A stretch of 12,728 nt of DNA from Syntrophomonas_A sp050258735 (GCA_050258735.1 JBLMZJ010000128.1:1-12728), one strand, 5' to 3'. Positions 1 through 7,208 are shown, numbered from the stretch's first letter. Made by a program: numbers and translations. The notes: generated by a model not told the origin, from the letters alone.

Positions 1-1730
1 ACAGTGAAGGGCACATAATTTACGTGGGAAAGGCCCGCTCACTGCGTCAGCGCATGCGCTCCTACTTTCAATCACCGGATAAGCTGCACCCCAAGGTGAG
101 AGCCCTGATGAACCGGGTGGCTGACTTCGATTTTATCGTCACCAACAGTGAGGTAGAGGCCCTGATCCTGGAGCGTAATCTGATCAAGGCCTACCAGCCC
201 CGCTATAACATCCAGCTCCGCGATGATAAGAGCTATCCTTATATCAAACTCACCACGAAAGAGAAATACCCGCGCCTCTGCCTGGTGCGGGAAAAGAAGG
301 ACGGGGTCTCCCGATATTTTGGGCCCTACACCGATGCCGGAGCAGTCAGAGAAACCCTTCGACTGCTGAACGGATTGTTCCCCCTGCGTACCTGCAAAAC
401 CCTGCGCCCCGCAGAACGGGCCTGTCTCAACTTTGATATAGGGCGCTGCAAGGGTCCCTGCAAGGGAATGATAGGGGAAGAAGAATATGCGATAATGGTG
501 GGACAGGTCCTGGCTTTTTTGGAGGGGGATTATAAGGATCTGCTGCGGCAAAAGGAAGAACAAATGAAGATTGCTGCGGGCAGGATGGAGTTCGAATTGG
601 CGGCCCAGTTGAGGGATCAGATCAATGGCATCAAAAAGGTTCAGGAAAGCCAGCAGGTCAATTTTGACAAGAGCTACCACCTCGACATCATCGCTATGGT
701 CGGCGGAGATAAGGAAAAACTGGTGGCTGTTTTCAAGGTTCGGGCCGGCAAGGTCTTGACCAAGGACAGCTACTGGCTCAGCCGCTCGGTAGATGAGGAT
801 GATGCCGGGCTGATGGAGTATTTTATAAAATTCCACTATGATGATAATCCTGATGTCCCGGGAGAGATCCTGGTCAGCCATCTGCCGGCCGGACAGGAGG
901 TGCTGGAAACCTGGCTGAAAGATATAGCCGGACACCGGGTCGAGCTGCACCAGCCACAACGCGGCGAACGCAGGCGCATGCTGGAACTGGCCCAGAACAA
1001 TGGCCGCCTGATCTGGGAAGAACGGGAACAGAAGAACCTGCAGAACCAGGAGACTCTCCTGCACTTGTCGCGGGTATTGAGCCTGGAAGTGATACCGGAA
1101 CGCATCGAAGCCTATGATATCTCACACCTCGGAGGCGAGGAGACCGTCGCCTCCATGGTGGTTTTTACCGGGGCCGTACCGGATCGCAAAGCCTACCGCC
1201 GTTTCAAGATCAAGAGTGATCAGAATAATGACTATGCCTCGCTGGCTGAAACCCTGCAGCGAAGGTGGAGCCAGGCTGAACAAGGGAATCAGGCATTTCT
1301 GCCGCTTCCGGATCTGGTTTTGATCGATGGAGGACTGGGGCAGGTCAATGCGGTGAAAGCGGCACTGGATGACATCGGGGTAGAGGTGCCCCTGTGCAGT
1401 CTGGCCAAAAAGGACGAAGTGATTTTCCGGCCCGGGGTTGGCGAACCCTTGGTTTTCCCCCGGCGGGATCCGGCTTTGATGCTGTTACAGAGGATGCGGG
1501 ATGAGGCGCACCGTTTTGCCATCGAATACAACCGCCAGCGCCGCGGTAAAAAGATCACGGCTTCGGCCCTGGATGGGATAGAAGGTATCGGCCCGCGCCG
1601 CAAGCAGGCCTTACTCCATCACTTTACATCGGTAGCCCGCATCAGGCAGGCCAGCCAGGAAGAACTGGAGCAGGTCCCCGGCATGAATCGCAGCGCGGCT
1701 GAAAAGGTCTATCGTCACTTCAATCCATGA
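1..1730 (+). CDS. uvrC: UvrABC excinuclease subunit C, 5' end cut off
   Basis: UvrC is the dual-incision nuclease of nucleotide excision repair, recruited by UvrB to damaged DNA. The reading frame is open from base 3 (SEGHIIYVGKA), so the true start lies upstream; the GTG at 24 is an internal Val of the GIY-YIG domain. Numbering from that Val: GIY-YIG nuclease about 1-75; a four-Cys cluster (CX10CX7CX3C, around CLNFDIGRCKGPC) in the place where E. coli UvrC is reported to bind an Fe-S cluster; UVR (UvrB-binding) motif about 181-216; RNase-H-like nuclease with D365 (YDISH), D403 (NDYAS), D435 (LIDGG) and H496 (DEAHRFA), matching the family's catalytic residues; C-terminal helix-hairpin-helix pair about 513-566. 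Only some 15-20 N-terminal residues should be missing, and nothing looks broken. It converges on the minus-strand unit across a terminator. Identification is secure. Confidence 0.98.
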   Translation, partial: SEGHIIYVGKARSLRQRMRSYFQSPDKLHPKVRALMNRVADFDFIVTNSEVEALILERNLIKAYQPRYNIQLRDDKSYPYIKLTTKEKYPRLCLVREKKDGVSRYFGPYTDAGAVRETLRLLNGLFPLRTCKTLRPAERACLNFDIGRCKGPCKGMIGEEEYAIMVGQVLAFLEGDYKDLLRQKEEQMKIAAGRMEFELAAQLRDQINGIKKVQESQQVNFDKSYHLDIIAMVGGDKEKLVAVFKVRAGKVLTKDSYWLSRSVDEDDAGLMEYFIKFHYDDNPDVPGEILVSHLPAGQEVLETWLKDIAGHRVELHQPQRGERRRMLELAQNNGRLIWEEREQKNLQNQETLLHLSRVLSLEVIPERIEAYDISHLGGEETVASMVVFTGAVPDRKAYRRFKIKSDQNNDYASLAETLQRRWSQAEQGNQAFLPLPDLVLIDGGLGQVNAVKAALDDIGVEVPLCSLAKKDEVIFRPGVGEPLVFPRRDPALMLLQRMRDEAHRFAIEYNRQRRGKKITASALDGIEGIGPRRKQALLHHFTSVARIRQASQEELEQVPGMNRSAAEKVYRHFNP

Positions 1731-1742
1731 TTAACTAAAAGT

Positions 1743-1774
1743 AAGGGCGGCACACTGTGCCACCCTTTTATTTT
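1743..1774 (+). terminator. Rho-independent terminator after uvrC
   Basis: A 25-base near-perfect palindrome (1743-1767; arms AAGGGCGGCACA and TGTGCCACCCTT around one central C, with a single C/A mismatch) starts 12 bases after the uvrC stop and runs into TTTTATTTT (1766-1774). On the minus strand the same hairpin follows the stop of the lipoprotein gene at 1785 and is trailed by a weaker T stretch (ACTTTT). It may therefore serve both convergent units, more efficiently for uvrC. Confidence 0.88.
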
Positions 1775-1784
1775 GCAGATAGCC

Positions 1785-2417
1785 CTACTTGTTGGCACTC
1801 GTGTCGCCGGGGGGGGTACCTCGGGCCGGTGGCCCGCCCTGGCCTTGTTCCATGACCCGGACTTCTTCGACTGTACCGGTCGAGCTGTTCAGCCGGATCT
1901 CCATCATCTGTCCAGTTTTCAGGTCACTCAAGCTTACTTCGGTGGAATCATCCCATCCCCCGGAGAGTACCTTGACCGAAGCAGGGATGGTTACGGTCTT
2001 CTTCTCACCGCTGAGCTGAGGAGTCGTGCTGCCCGGCTGATTCCCCGAGGGAGGAGTCCCGCCCGAAGGAGGCGCAGACAGTTTGCTGCCATCGGTTGGC
2101 GGAGAGGGCATTTTCAACAGGGCCAGGGTCACAGTACGGTCGTTGACACTGGCTATCTGCCCTATGATCCGGGTGCCGCTGGCAGCACCGGGTCCTGCTG
2201 CATCCTTCATGGCAGGAATTGCACTGCCTGCTCCGCCGGGGGCGTTACCAGATGGTTTGGACTGAGTTGTTTTGGCGGTTTCTGATATTGCTTTTGCGCT
2301 TTTACTGGCAGCAGTTTTCTTGCTTGATGCATCCTCAGAGCTACTGGAACAACCTGTCAGACTTGCTGCCAGAACCAGACTGAGCAGGAGGGGCAGCAGG
2401 GATCTCATTTTCAGCAC
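1785..2417 (-). CDS. Ser/Pro-rich secreted lipoprotein, last gene of the efflux unit
   Basis: About 210 aa, function unknown. I chose the GTG at 2417 because an AAAGGAG site (2428-2434) lies 10 bases upstream; the next ATG (2408) is 19 bases from it. The N-terminus is a lipoprotein signal: Lys/Arg, a Leu-rich core, then the lipobox LTGC with Cys23 as the lipidated residue. Residues 24-75 are Ser/Ala/Lys-rich, a typical surface tether. Two beta-rich pieces follow: about 86-100 (GQIASVNDRTVTLAL) and about 140-189 (KTVTIP, then DLKTGQMMEIRL, then EEVRVM). A Pro/Ser/Gly linker (about 103-138) separates them, and the tail is Gly/Pro-rich (GQGGPPARGTPPGD). The two halves look like one small split beta-barrel of the DUF5666 kind, which I infer from pattern only. 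The gene begins 26 bases after the stop of the stalk-domain gene, so the two are surely co-transcribed. It may sit on the outer face of the membrane near the MacAB-like pump. Confidence 0.8.
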   Translation of the reverse strand: MLKMRSLLPLLLSLVLAASLTGCSSSSEDASSKKTAASKSAKAISETAKTTQSKPSGNAPGGAGSAIPAMKDAAGPGAASGTRIIGQIASVNDRTVTLALLKMPSPPTDGSKLSAPPSGGTPPSGNQPGSTTPQLSGEKKTVTIPASVKVLSGGWDDSTEVSLSDLKTGQMMEIRLNSSTGTVEEVRVMEQGQGGPPARGTPPGDTSANK

Positions 2418-2443
2418 GGACAACCAACTCCTTTTTCGAAACC

Positions 2444-3505
2444 TTACTCTTCTATATCGATGCTCCGGGTACTTTGATCCCAATTTACCGTCATTCCCAG
2501 GCTCTCAGCCAGGAAACGGATGGGGACCATGGTACGGCCGGTGCCGGATATATAGGGGTCATTGCTCAACGTGACGGTTTTTCCGTTGACCGTGGCGGTA
2601 TTGCTGCCGACGGTCATAGTGACGGTGTTGTCATCCAGGGTTATGGTGAGGGTTTGAGCGTCACTGTCCCAGGTGACTGTACCGCCCAGGCTCTCGATTA
2701 TGGCTCTGATGGGTACGAAAGCACTCCCATCTTCGATGACCGGAGCAGTGTTATATCCGGGATCGATCTGTTCCTCGCCGGAACCGACAGTCATTTTAGC
2801 ACTGCCGATCCGGAGCTTCAAATGACCATTTTTTTGGGCAGCAGTAGCCGCGGCCTTGCTGATGGCATCAGCCTGATCCTGGGTAATGGTTCCCGCTGTG
2901 ACCAGGGCTGCCAATTCGGTCTCGAGAGCTGTTTTCATATCAGTTTTAGTAGTCGTTGAACCATCACCTGACGGTTTCAGGGCCTCCAGAATAGTATCAG
3001 CTACCTCCTGGGTTATCGTACCGTCGGTGACCAGGGAGCTCAGGGCGCTGTCCATGGGATTGCCGCCACGGCCACCCTGACTGTCACTTGGTGGCTTGAT
3101 AGCATCCAGGATCGTTTCTTCCTCATCGGAGCTAATGGTGCCGGCAGTTACCAGGGCATCAAGCTTGCTCTTCATCAAGCTGGCGGGGTTGTTGCCTGAA
3201 GAGGAATCAGTGCCGGGCTTCTCGCTGTCAGAGGGTTTCAGAGCCTCCACCACTGCATCGATCTGATCCTGGGTAAGGGTCCCATCAGTAACCAGGCTGC
3301 TTAACTGGCCGGAAAAACCATTACCGCCCATGCCCGGACCTCTTCCCGCCTGGATCTTGCCCGGGCCTCCGCCCTGTTGTCCAGTGCCCTGGCTCATGGA
3401 GGGGCCGCCACCCGGACCGCCAGGGGTGCCGCTAGCCGCAGATACGGGTAGCGCCAGGCTTAAGGTAAAAATCAGGAGCAACACTAATGTAGTTACTTTC
3501 TTCAT
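2444..3505 (-). CDS. Secreted protein with four helical-hairpin repeats and a C-terminal stalk (copper amine oxidase N-like) domain
   Basis: 353 aa, exported, function unknown. The ATG at 3505 has GAAGGA (3515-3520) 9 bases upstream. The signal peptide is residues 1-23 (MKK, Leu-rich core, probable cleavage VSA/ASG). Residues 25-66 are Gly/Pro/Gln-rich and disordered. Four repeats of about 25 residues follow, at about 67-91, 113-138, 153-178 and 196-220. Their consensus is LxxLVTxGTITQDQADxIxxALKP, which reads as two short helices joined by a GTIT turn. Linkers between them are Ser/Gly/Pro-rich. Residues 230-353 form a stalk-domain pair with the diagnostic FVPIRAIIESLG (263-274) and MVPIRFLAESLG (326-337), each followed by a VxWD strand. 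This domain is named after copper amine oxidase, but no oxidase catalytic domain is present. Stalk domains are common in extracellular Bacillota proteins and are thought to mediate cell-surface association. It lies 104 bases after the permease gene, in the same direction. Confidence 0.85.
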   Translation of the reverse strand: MKKVTTLVLLLIFTLSLALPVSAASGTPGGPGGGPSMSQGTGQQGGGPGKIQAGRGPGMGGNGFSGQLSSLVTDGTLTQDQIDAVVEALKPSDSEKPGTDSSSGNNPASLMKSKLDALVTAGTISSDEEETILDAIKPPSDSQGGRGGNPMDSALSSLVTDGTITQEVADTILEALKPSGDGSTTTKTDMKTALETELAALVTAGTITQDQADAISKAAATAAQKNGHLKLRIGSAKMTVGSGEEQIDPGYNTAPVIEDGSAFVPIRAIIESLGGTVTWDSDAQTLTITLDDNTVTMTVGSNTATVNGKTVTLSNDPYISGTGRTMVPIRFLAESLGMTVNWDQSTRSIDIEE

Positions 3506-3609
3506 CGAAACACATCCTTCTTTGTATTACTTAAAATCAAAAAGATAATAATTTCTGGGGCATAAACAGAGACAGCTATCCCACCTCCCTTCACGGCAGG
3601 CTTTAGCAG

Positions 3610-4815
3610 TTATTCAAATCGCAAGGCTTCAATTGGGTCAGAATTGGCAGCCTGACGGGCCGGATAGTATCCGAAGAACAGGCCTATCATGATAGCGAAG
3701 CTCATAGAGACCGCTATCAGCCATGGTGATACCTTCATCTTGAGATCGGCCCAGACACTCATTAGCTGGGCACCTCCACAACCCAGAGCAACCCCGATAA
3801 GACCTCCGATGAAGCAGAGCAGCAGGGATTCGATCAGGAATTGAGTAAGGATGGCACGGGTGGTGGCGCCAATGGCCATACGAATGCCTATTTCACGGGT
3901 GCGTTCAGTTACCGATACCAGCATGATATTCATGATGCCGATACCGCCAACCAGCAGGGAAACTGCAGCAATGCCGCCTAAAAGGAACGACAGCATTTTA
4001 GTGGTATCCTCTATTGTGGATAGTATTTCCGTCATGTCCCGCACCTGAAAATCATCATCAGCTGAGGTAGAAATGCGATGCCGCTGGCGAAGCAAGGTGG
4101 TTATGTATTCCTTCAAAGGGCTGAGCGCTTCGGCACTTTCGGCCTGAACGTTGATACTGCGTACGGTTTTGGTCCCTAACAGGCGCTGCTGCGCAGTCGT
4201 GATGGGGATATAAATAACGTCATCCTGGTCGGAACCAGCGCTGTCACCTTTTTCTTTCAAGACGCCGGCCACCGTGAAGCTCAGGCCATTGATACGTATG
4301 GTCTGTCCCAGCGGATTGGCATTGGGGAACAGGTTGGTAACCACTGTCTGACCTAAAACAGCTATCCGCTTCAGACCATTGACATCGCCTTCACTGAAAA
4401 ATGAACCCTGTACGGTCGGCCAATTTTTGATAGTCTGCAGTTCAGGCACAGTGCCGTCGACGGTAGTCGACCAGGTAATACTGCCCACTGAGACAGTTGC
4501 ATTGTTAGTACTGGCTTCCGGTGCAACATATTTGACCAATGGCAGCTGGGCGATAGCCTCCGCATCACCCATCGTAAGGGTCGAGCTGCCTGCTCCCCGT
4601 ATAGGACCGGCTGACATGGCGGAGGATACGGTGAGCAGGTTGGCCCCCATACTCGACAGCCTTGAGGTGATACCCGAGGAGGTGCCCTGACCCAGAGCGA
4701 CCATAATGATAACAGAACCAACGCCGATTATCACCCCCAGCATGGTCAGAAATGAGCGCAGCTTGTTGCTCATAAGGCTTTGACCGGCCATTTTCAGACT
4801 TGAGATCAGATCCAT
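3610..4815 (-). CDS. MacB/FtsX-type ABC transporter permease
   Basis: 401 aa membrane permease of a type VII (MacB-like) ABC exporter. The ATG at 4815 has an AGAGAGGA site 7 bases upstream. The layout is the family's: N-terminal helix about 21-43, a large extracytoplasmic domain (MacB periplasmic core type) about 45-270, then three helices at about 274-300, 321-348 and 363-386. The conserved cytoplasmic loop SVTERTREIGIRMAIGA (301-317) and C-terminal YPARQAANSDPIEALRF (384-400) are classic FtsX/MacB signatures. E. coli MacB carries its ATPase in the same chain; here the ATPase is a separate gene ending 21 bases upstream of this start, as is usual in Gram-positive bacteria. MacB-type pumps use ATP to drive movements of the outer domain rather than moving substrate through the membrane. 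The substrate (peptide, macrolide, lipid or other) cannot be read from sequence. Confidence 0.93.
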   Translation of the reverse strand: MDLISSLKMAGQSLMSNKLRSFLTMLGVIIGVGSVIIMVALGQGTSSGITSRLSSMGANLLTVSSAMSAGPIRGAGSSTLTMGDAEAIAQLPLVKYVAPEASTNNATVSVGSITWSTTVDGTVPELQTIKNWPTVQGSFFSEGDVNGLKRIAVLGQTVVTNLFPNANPLGQTIRINGLSFTVAGVLKEKGDSAGSDQDDVIYIPITTAQQRLLGTKTVRSINVQAESAEALSPLKEYITTLLRQRHRISTSADDDFQVRDMTEILSTIEDTTKMLSFLLGGIAAVSLLVGGIGIMNIMLVSVTERTREIGIRMAIGATTRAILTQFLIESLLLCFIGGLIGVALGCGGAQLMSVWADLKMKVSPWLIAVSMSFAIMIGLFFGYYPARQAANSDPIEALRFE

Positions 4816-4836
4816 GAGGTGTTCCTCTCTTTCGCT

Positions 4837-5556
4837 TTATCCAGCCTGTACAGACTGACGGGGTTCAGGCACCATTTCTTCTTTTACCAGCAGACCGTCA
4901 CTTAAACGGATTATGCGCTGGCAGTGATAAGCAATTTCGGCTTCGTGGGTGACGATGACCACTGACAGGCCCTGTTCCCGGTGCAGCTGCTGCAGGAGCC
5001 CCATGATCTCTTCGCTGGTTTTGGTATCGAGGGCTCCGGTCGGTTCATCGGCCAGGAGCAGTCCCGGGCGGTTGACCAGGGCCCGCGCAATAGCCACGCG
5101 TTGCTGCTGACCTCCGGACAACTGGCGGGGCAGGTGGTTTTCACGCCCCTGAAGACCTACCAACCGCAGCATTTCGCGCCCGCGTCCGTCTCTCTGTCGT
5201 GCGGGTACTCCCGCATAAACCAGGGGCAGACAGACGTTTTCCAGAGCGGTGCAGCGACCCAGCAGGTTGAAGTTCTGAAAGACAAACCCGATCAACAGGT
5301 TACGCAGGCGGGCCAACTGGTCGCGGTCCAGCTTCATCACATTTTGGTTGGCGAATATGTAGCGGCCGGAATCCGGTTTATCGAGACAGCCCAGGAGGTT
5401 CATGAGGGTAGACTTGCCGGAGCCGGAAGGCCCCATTATCGCCAGCATCTCTCCCCGCATGAGCGCTAGGGATATCCCGCGCAGGGCATGTACCGGTTCG
5501 CCGGTGCCATAGTAGGTTTTGGTTATATCCTTAAGATCGATCAATGTCTTGGCCAT
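4837..5556 (-). CDS. MacB/LolD-type ABC transporter ATP-binding protein
   Basis: 239 aa cytoplasmic ATPase that powers the adjacent permease. The ATG at 5556 is preferred because GGGGAG (5565-5570) sits 8 bases upstream; the in-frame GTG at 5562 would be only 2 bases from it. All nucleotide-binding motifs are intact: Walker A GPSGSGKS (42-49), Q-loop Gln94 (FVFQNFNLL), ABC signature LSGGQQQR (from about 146), Walker B LLLADEP (166-172) followed by the D-loop ALD, and H-loop His204 (VIVTHE). The sequence type (TYYGTGEPVHALRGISL; NLLGCLDKPDSG; GFVFQNFNLL) is that of the MacB/LolD/FtsE subfamily, which partners with FtsX-like permeases. Gaps of 21 bases to the adaptor gene before it and 21 bases to the permease after it indicate one operon. 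The family call is very sure; the substrate is unknown. Confidence 0.95.
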   Translation of the reverse strand: MAKTLIDLKDITKTYYGTGEPVHALRGISLALMRGEMLAIMGPSGSGKSTLMNLLGCLDKPDSGRYIFANQNVMKLDRDQLARLRNLLIGFVFQNFNLLGRCTALENVCLPLVYAGVPARQRDGRGREMLRLVGLQGRENHLPRQLSGGQQQRVAIARALVNRPGLLLADEPTGALDTKTSEEIMGLLQQLHREQGLSVVIVTHEAEIAYHCQRIIRLSDGLLVKEEMVPEPRQSVQAG

Positions 5557-5577
5557 AATCACATCTCCCCGGTTTGC

Positions 5578-7074
5578 TTACATGCCTGGCGGTGGCCCGC
5601 CCATTCCGCCCTCCATGCTTTTTCTGTTGGAGCGGCTGGAATTGCTGTTCGAGTTATTTGAACTGGTGGAATCATCGCTGGCAGACTGACTGGTCCCTAC
5701 CACTACACGGTCTCCTTGGGCCAGGCCGCTGATCACCTGATAATTAGATTCATCACTTAATCCGAGGGTAACGCTCTTTACCACCGGGGTGCCGTCCTGC
5801 AGTACCAATACGATTCCCGGGCGGCCCTTGGCGGTACTCATTGCGGCAAAACCAGCCGGAGTCCCGGCGGCACCGCGTTTGGTTGCACTGCTGCCGGTCA
5901 TTGAACTGCGCTTGGTCCCGGAGCTGGTTTGGCTCTTATCTGTGCCCCCCGTAGTACTGCTGGTCGATTTCGTGCCAGAAGGGGCGTTTTGCTGTATATA
6001 GGTTTGGGCATAGGTTATCGCCATCTTGGGAACGGTCACTACGTTTGTCTTTCGGGACATAATGATCTCAGCTGATACGGTCATGCCGGATTTAAGCAGT
6101 CGGTTCGGGTCGGAACAACTGATCAGGACCGGGTAATACTGAACATTGCTTAACGTCTCGGCTTCCGGGGTAATGCGGACTACCTTGCCGGTGAAGGTCT
6201 TATTGGAATAGGTGGTGCTGGTGAATTCTACAGTTTGACCGGCTTTGACCTCTCCGATGTCGGCCTCATTGACCAGGGCAGATAGTTGCAGGCCCTCGCT
6301 CATCACCGTAAGCAGGGTACTGGTTGTACTGTTGATGCCATTGATTTGTCCTACCTGACCGTTTACGGCTCCGATGATGCCATCAAATGGCGCTATCAGG
6401 GTGGCTTCATCCAGATCGGACCGGGCCTGATCCGCCTTGATCTGATCGCTTGCCAGTTTGGATTTTGCCGTAGCCAGTTCCAGTTCTGCCTTGGTCAGAT
6501 CGTCACGGGCGGTATCCAGGTCAGTCTGCGCCGCTGCTCCAGCTGCCTGCAATTGTTTTTGCTGTTCATATGTACGCAACTGGGATTGGTAGGTGAGGCT
6601 GCAGGTCTTAACGCTGATCATGTCCTGGTCGACGGTGTTCTGCGCTTGTTCCAGCGCGCTTGTGAGAGAAGTGGGGTCCTGCTGCGCCAGCACCTGACCC
6701 TGGACCACCTTGTCTCCCGGGTTGACATTTATCGCGGTGATCGTACCATCATTCTTGAAGCCCATCTCCGATTTCTTGACCGGTTCCAGGGTGCCGGTGG
6801 CCTCAATGGAATCGGTGATCGTTGACCTGGTAACATCCATGGTGAGGTAATCACTTGCGGAATTGGAGGCTGACCAGCGGTAGTATCCGAAAGCCCCCAG
6901 GACTACGACCACTACCGCGGCCGCGGCGATGAGTATCTTTTTGGTCCGGGACATTCCGCGGATCTTGCTCCGGAGCATTATGTCCTCAACATTATCATCA
7001 TCCAGATGCATCAAGTCAGACTGAGGCTCCCGGTAGTTTGCCAAAGGTTCCATGGGGGTATCGCTTTCTGACAT
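5578..7074 (-). CDS. MacA/HlyD-like membrane fusion (adaptor) protein
   Basis: 498 aa, first gene of the minus-strand unit. The ATG at 7074 follows GGTGG with 7 bases between. A cytoplasmic, acidic N-terminus (1-45) precedes one membrane helix (46-65), so the rest lies outside the membrane. The family order is present: first lipoyl-like half (about 106-133, GTITAINVNPGDKVVQGQVLA), Gln/Ala/Lys-rich coiled-coil hairpin (about 137-225), second lipoyl half (about 226-260, ATLIAPFDGIIGAVNGQVGQ), then beta-barrel and membrane-proximal domains (about 262-350 and 418-462). The adaptor would couple the MacB-like permease to the envelope. Two oddities stand out. A Ser/Thr/Gly/Lys-rich insertion (about 365-410) splits the membrane-proximal domain. 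A Ser/Asn-rich tail ends in GGMGGPPPGM. At 498 aa it is clearly longer than E. coli MacA (about 370). No TolC-like gene is in the window, so its outer partner is unknown. Confidence 0.9.
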   Translation of the reverse strand: MSESDTPMEPLANYREPQSDLMHLDDDNVEDIMLRSKIRGMSRTKKILIAAAAVVVVVLGAFGYYRWSASNSASDYLTMDVTRSTITDSIEATGTLEPVKKSEMGFKNDGTITAINVNPGDKVVQGQVLAQQDPTSLTSALEQAQNTVDQDMISVKTCSLTYQSQLRTYEQQKQLQAAGAAAQTDLDTARDDLTKAELELATAKSKLASDQIKADQARSDLDEATLIAPFDGIIGAVNGQVGQINGINSTTSTLLTVMSEGLQLSALVNEADIGEVKAGQTVEFTSTTYSNKTFTGKVVRITPEAETLSNVQYYPVLISCSDPNRLLKSGMTVSAEIIMSRKTNVVTVPKMAITYAQTYIQQNAPSGTKSTSSTTGGTDKSQTSSGTKRSSMTGSSATKRGAAGTPAGFAAMSTAKGRPGIVLVLQDGTPVVKSVTLGLSDESNYQVISGLAQGDRVVVGTSQSASDDSTSSNNSNSNSSRSNRKSMEGGMGGPPPGM

Positions 7075-7106
7075 TCTTTATCCACCATCCCTGTTTTATG
7101 AATTGG

Positions 7107-7140
7107 ATAACCATCCTGGTCTTGATTCCAGATTGGTTAT
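7107..7140. promoter_or_regulatory. Inverted repeat in the leader of the adaptor gene, candidate operator or leader hairpin
   Basis: Arms ATAACCATCCTGG (7107-7119) and CCAGATTGGTTAT (7128-7140) are inverted copies matching at 11 of 13 positions, separated by 8 bases. The repeat lies 33 bases upstream of the adaptor start codon and just downstream of an AT-rich GATAAT (7158-7153, minus strand) that could be a -10 box. It could bind a dimeric repressor or fold as a leader-RNA hairpin. The pattern is visible in the sequence; the role is inferred. Confidence 0.5.
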
Positions 7141-7179
7141 TTGCCTGTATATATTATCCTGACCCTGTCTTAATCCGTA

Positions 7180-7208
7180 CTGAATATAAGCTGAAAGTTT
7201 TCTGAAAG
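7180..7208 (+). promoter_or_regulatory. Three direct repeats on an 11-bp period, candidate response-regulator binding array
   Basis: CTGAATA (7180-7186), CTGAAAG (7191-7197) and CTGAAAG (7202-7208) start exactly 11 bases apart, with AT-rich 4-base spacers. A weaker CTTAATC at 7169-7175 is in the same phase. The array ends 3 bases before the TTGGCA -35 box of the rightward promoter. Direct half-sites one helical turn apart next to a -35 are the format bound by OmpR/PhoB-type response regulators. It lies between divergent transcripts and could act on either or both. Confidence 0.5.

Noticed and set aside
72..1064. Long open frame of 330 codons on the minus strand inside uvrC
   Set aside because: It lies fully antisense to a clear uvrC with intact motifs. 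Its translation has no recognisable domain, so it is a codon-bias shadow.
2418..2483. N-terminal extension of the lipoprotein gene to the ATG at 2483, overlapping the stalk-domain gene
   Set aside because: The extension is Arg-rich, precedes a perfect lipoprotein signal peptide, and would bury the AAAGGAG site at 2428-2434 inside the gene.
2444..3505. Copper amine oxidase
   Set aside because: Only the small N-terminal stalk-type domain is present. The large catalytic domain with the topaquinone Tyr is absent, so no enzyme should be claimed.
3506..3609. Separate promoter for the stalk-domain gene in the 104-base gap
   Set aside because: The gap is AT-rich with TATTAT and TAATAC strings, but none has a -35 at acceptable spacing, and no terminator follows the permease. 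Co-transcription is the simpler reading.
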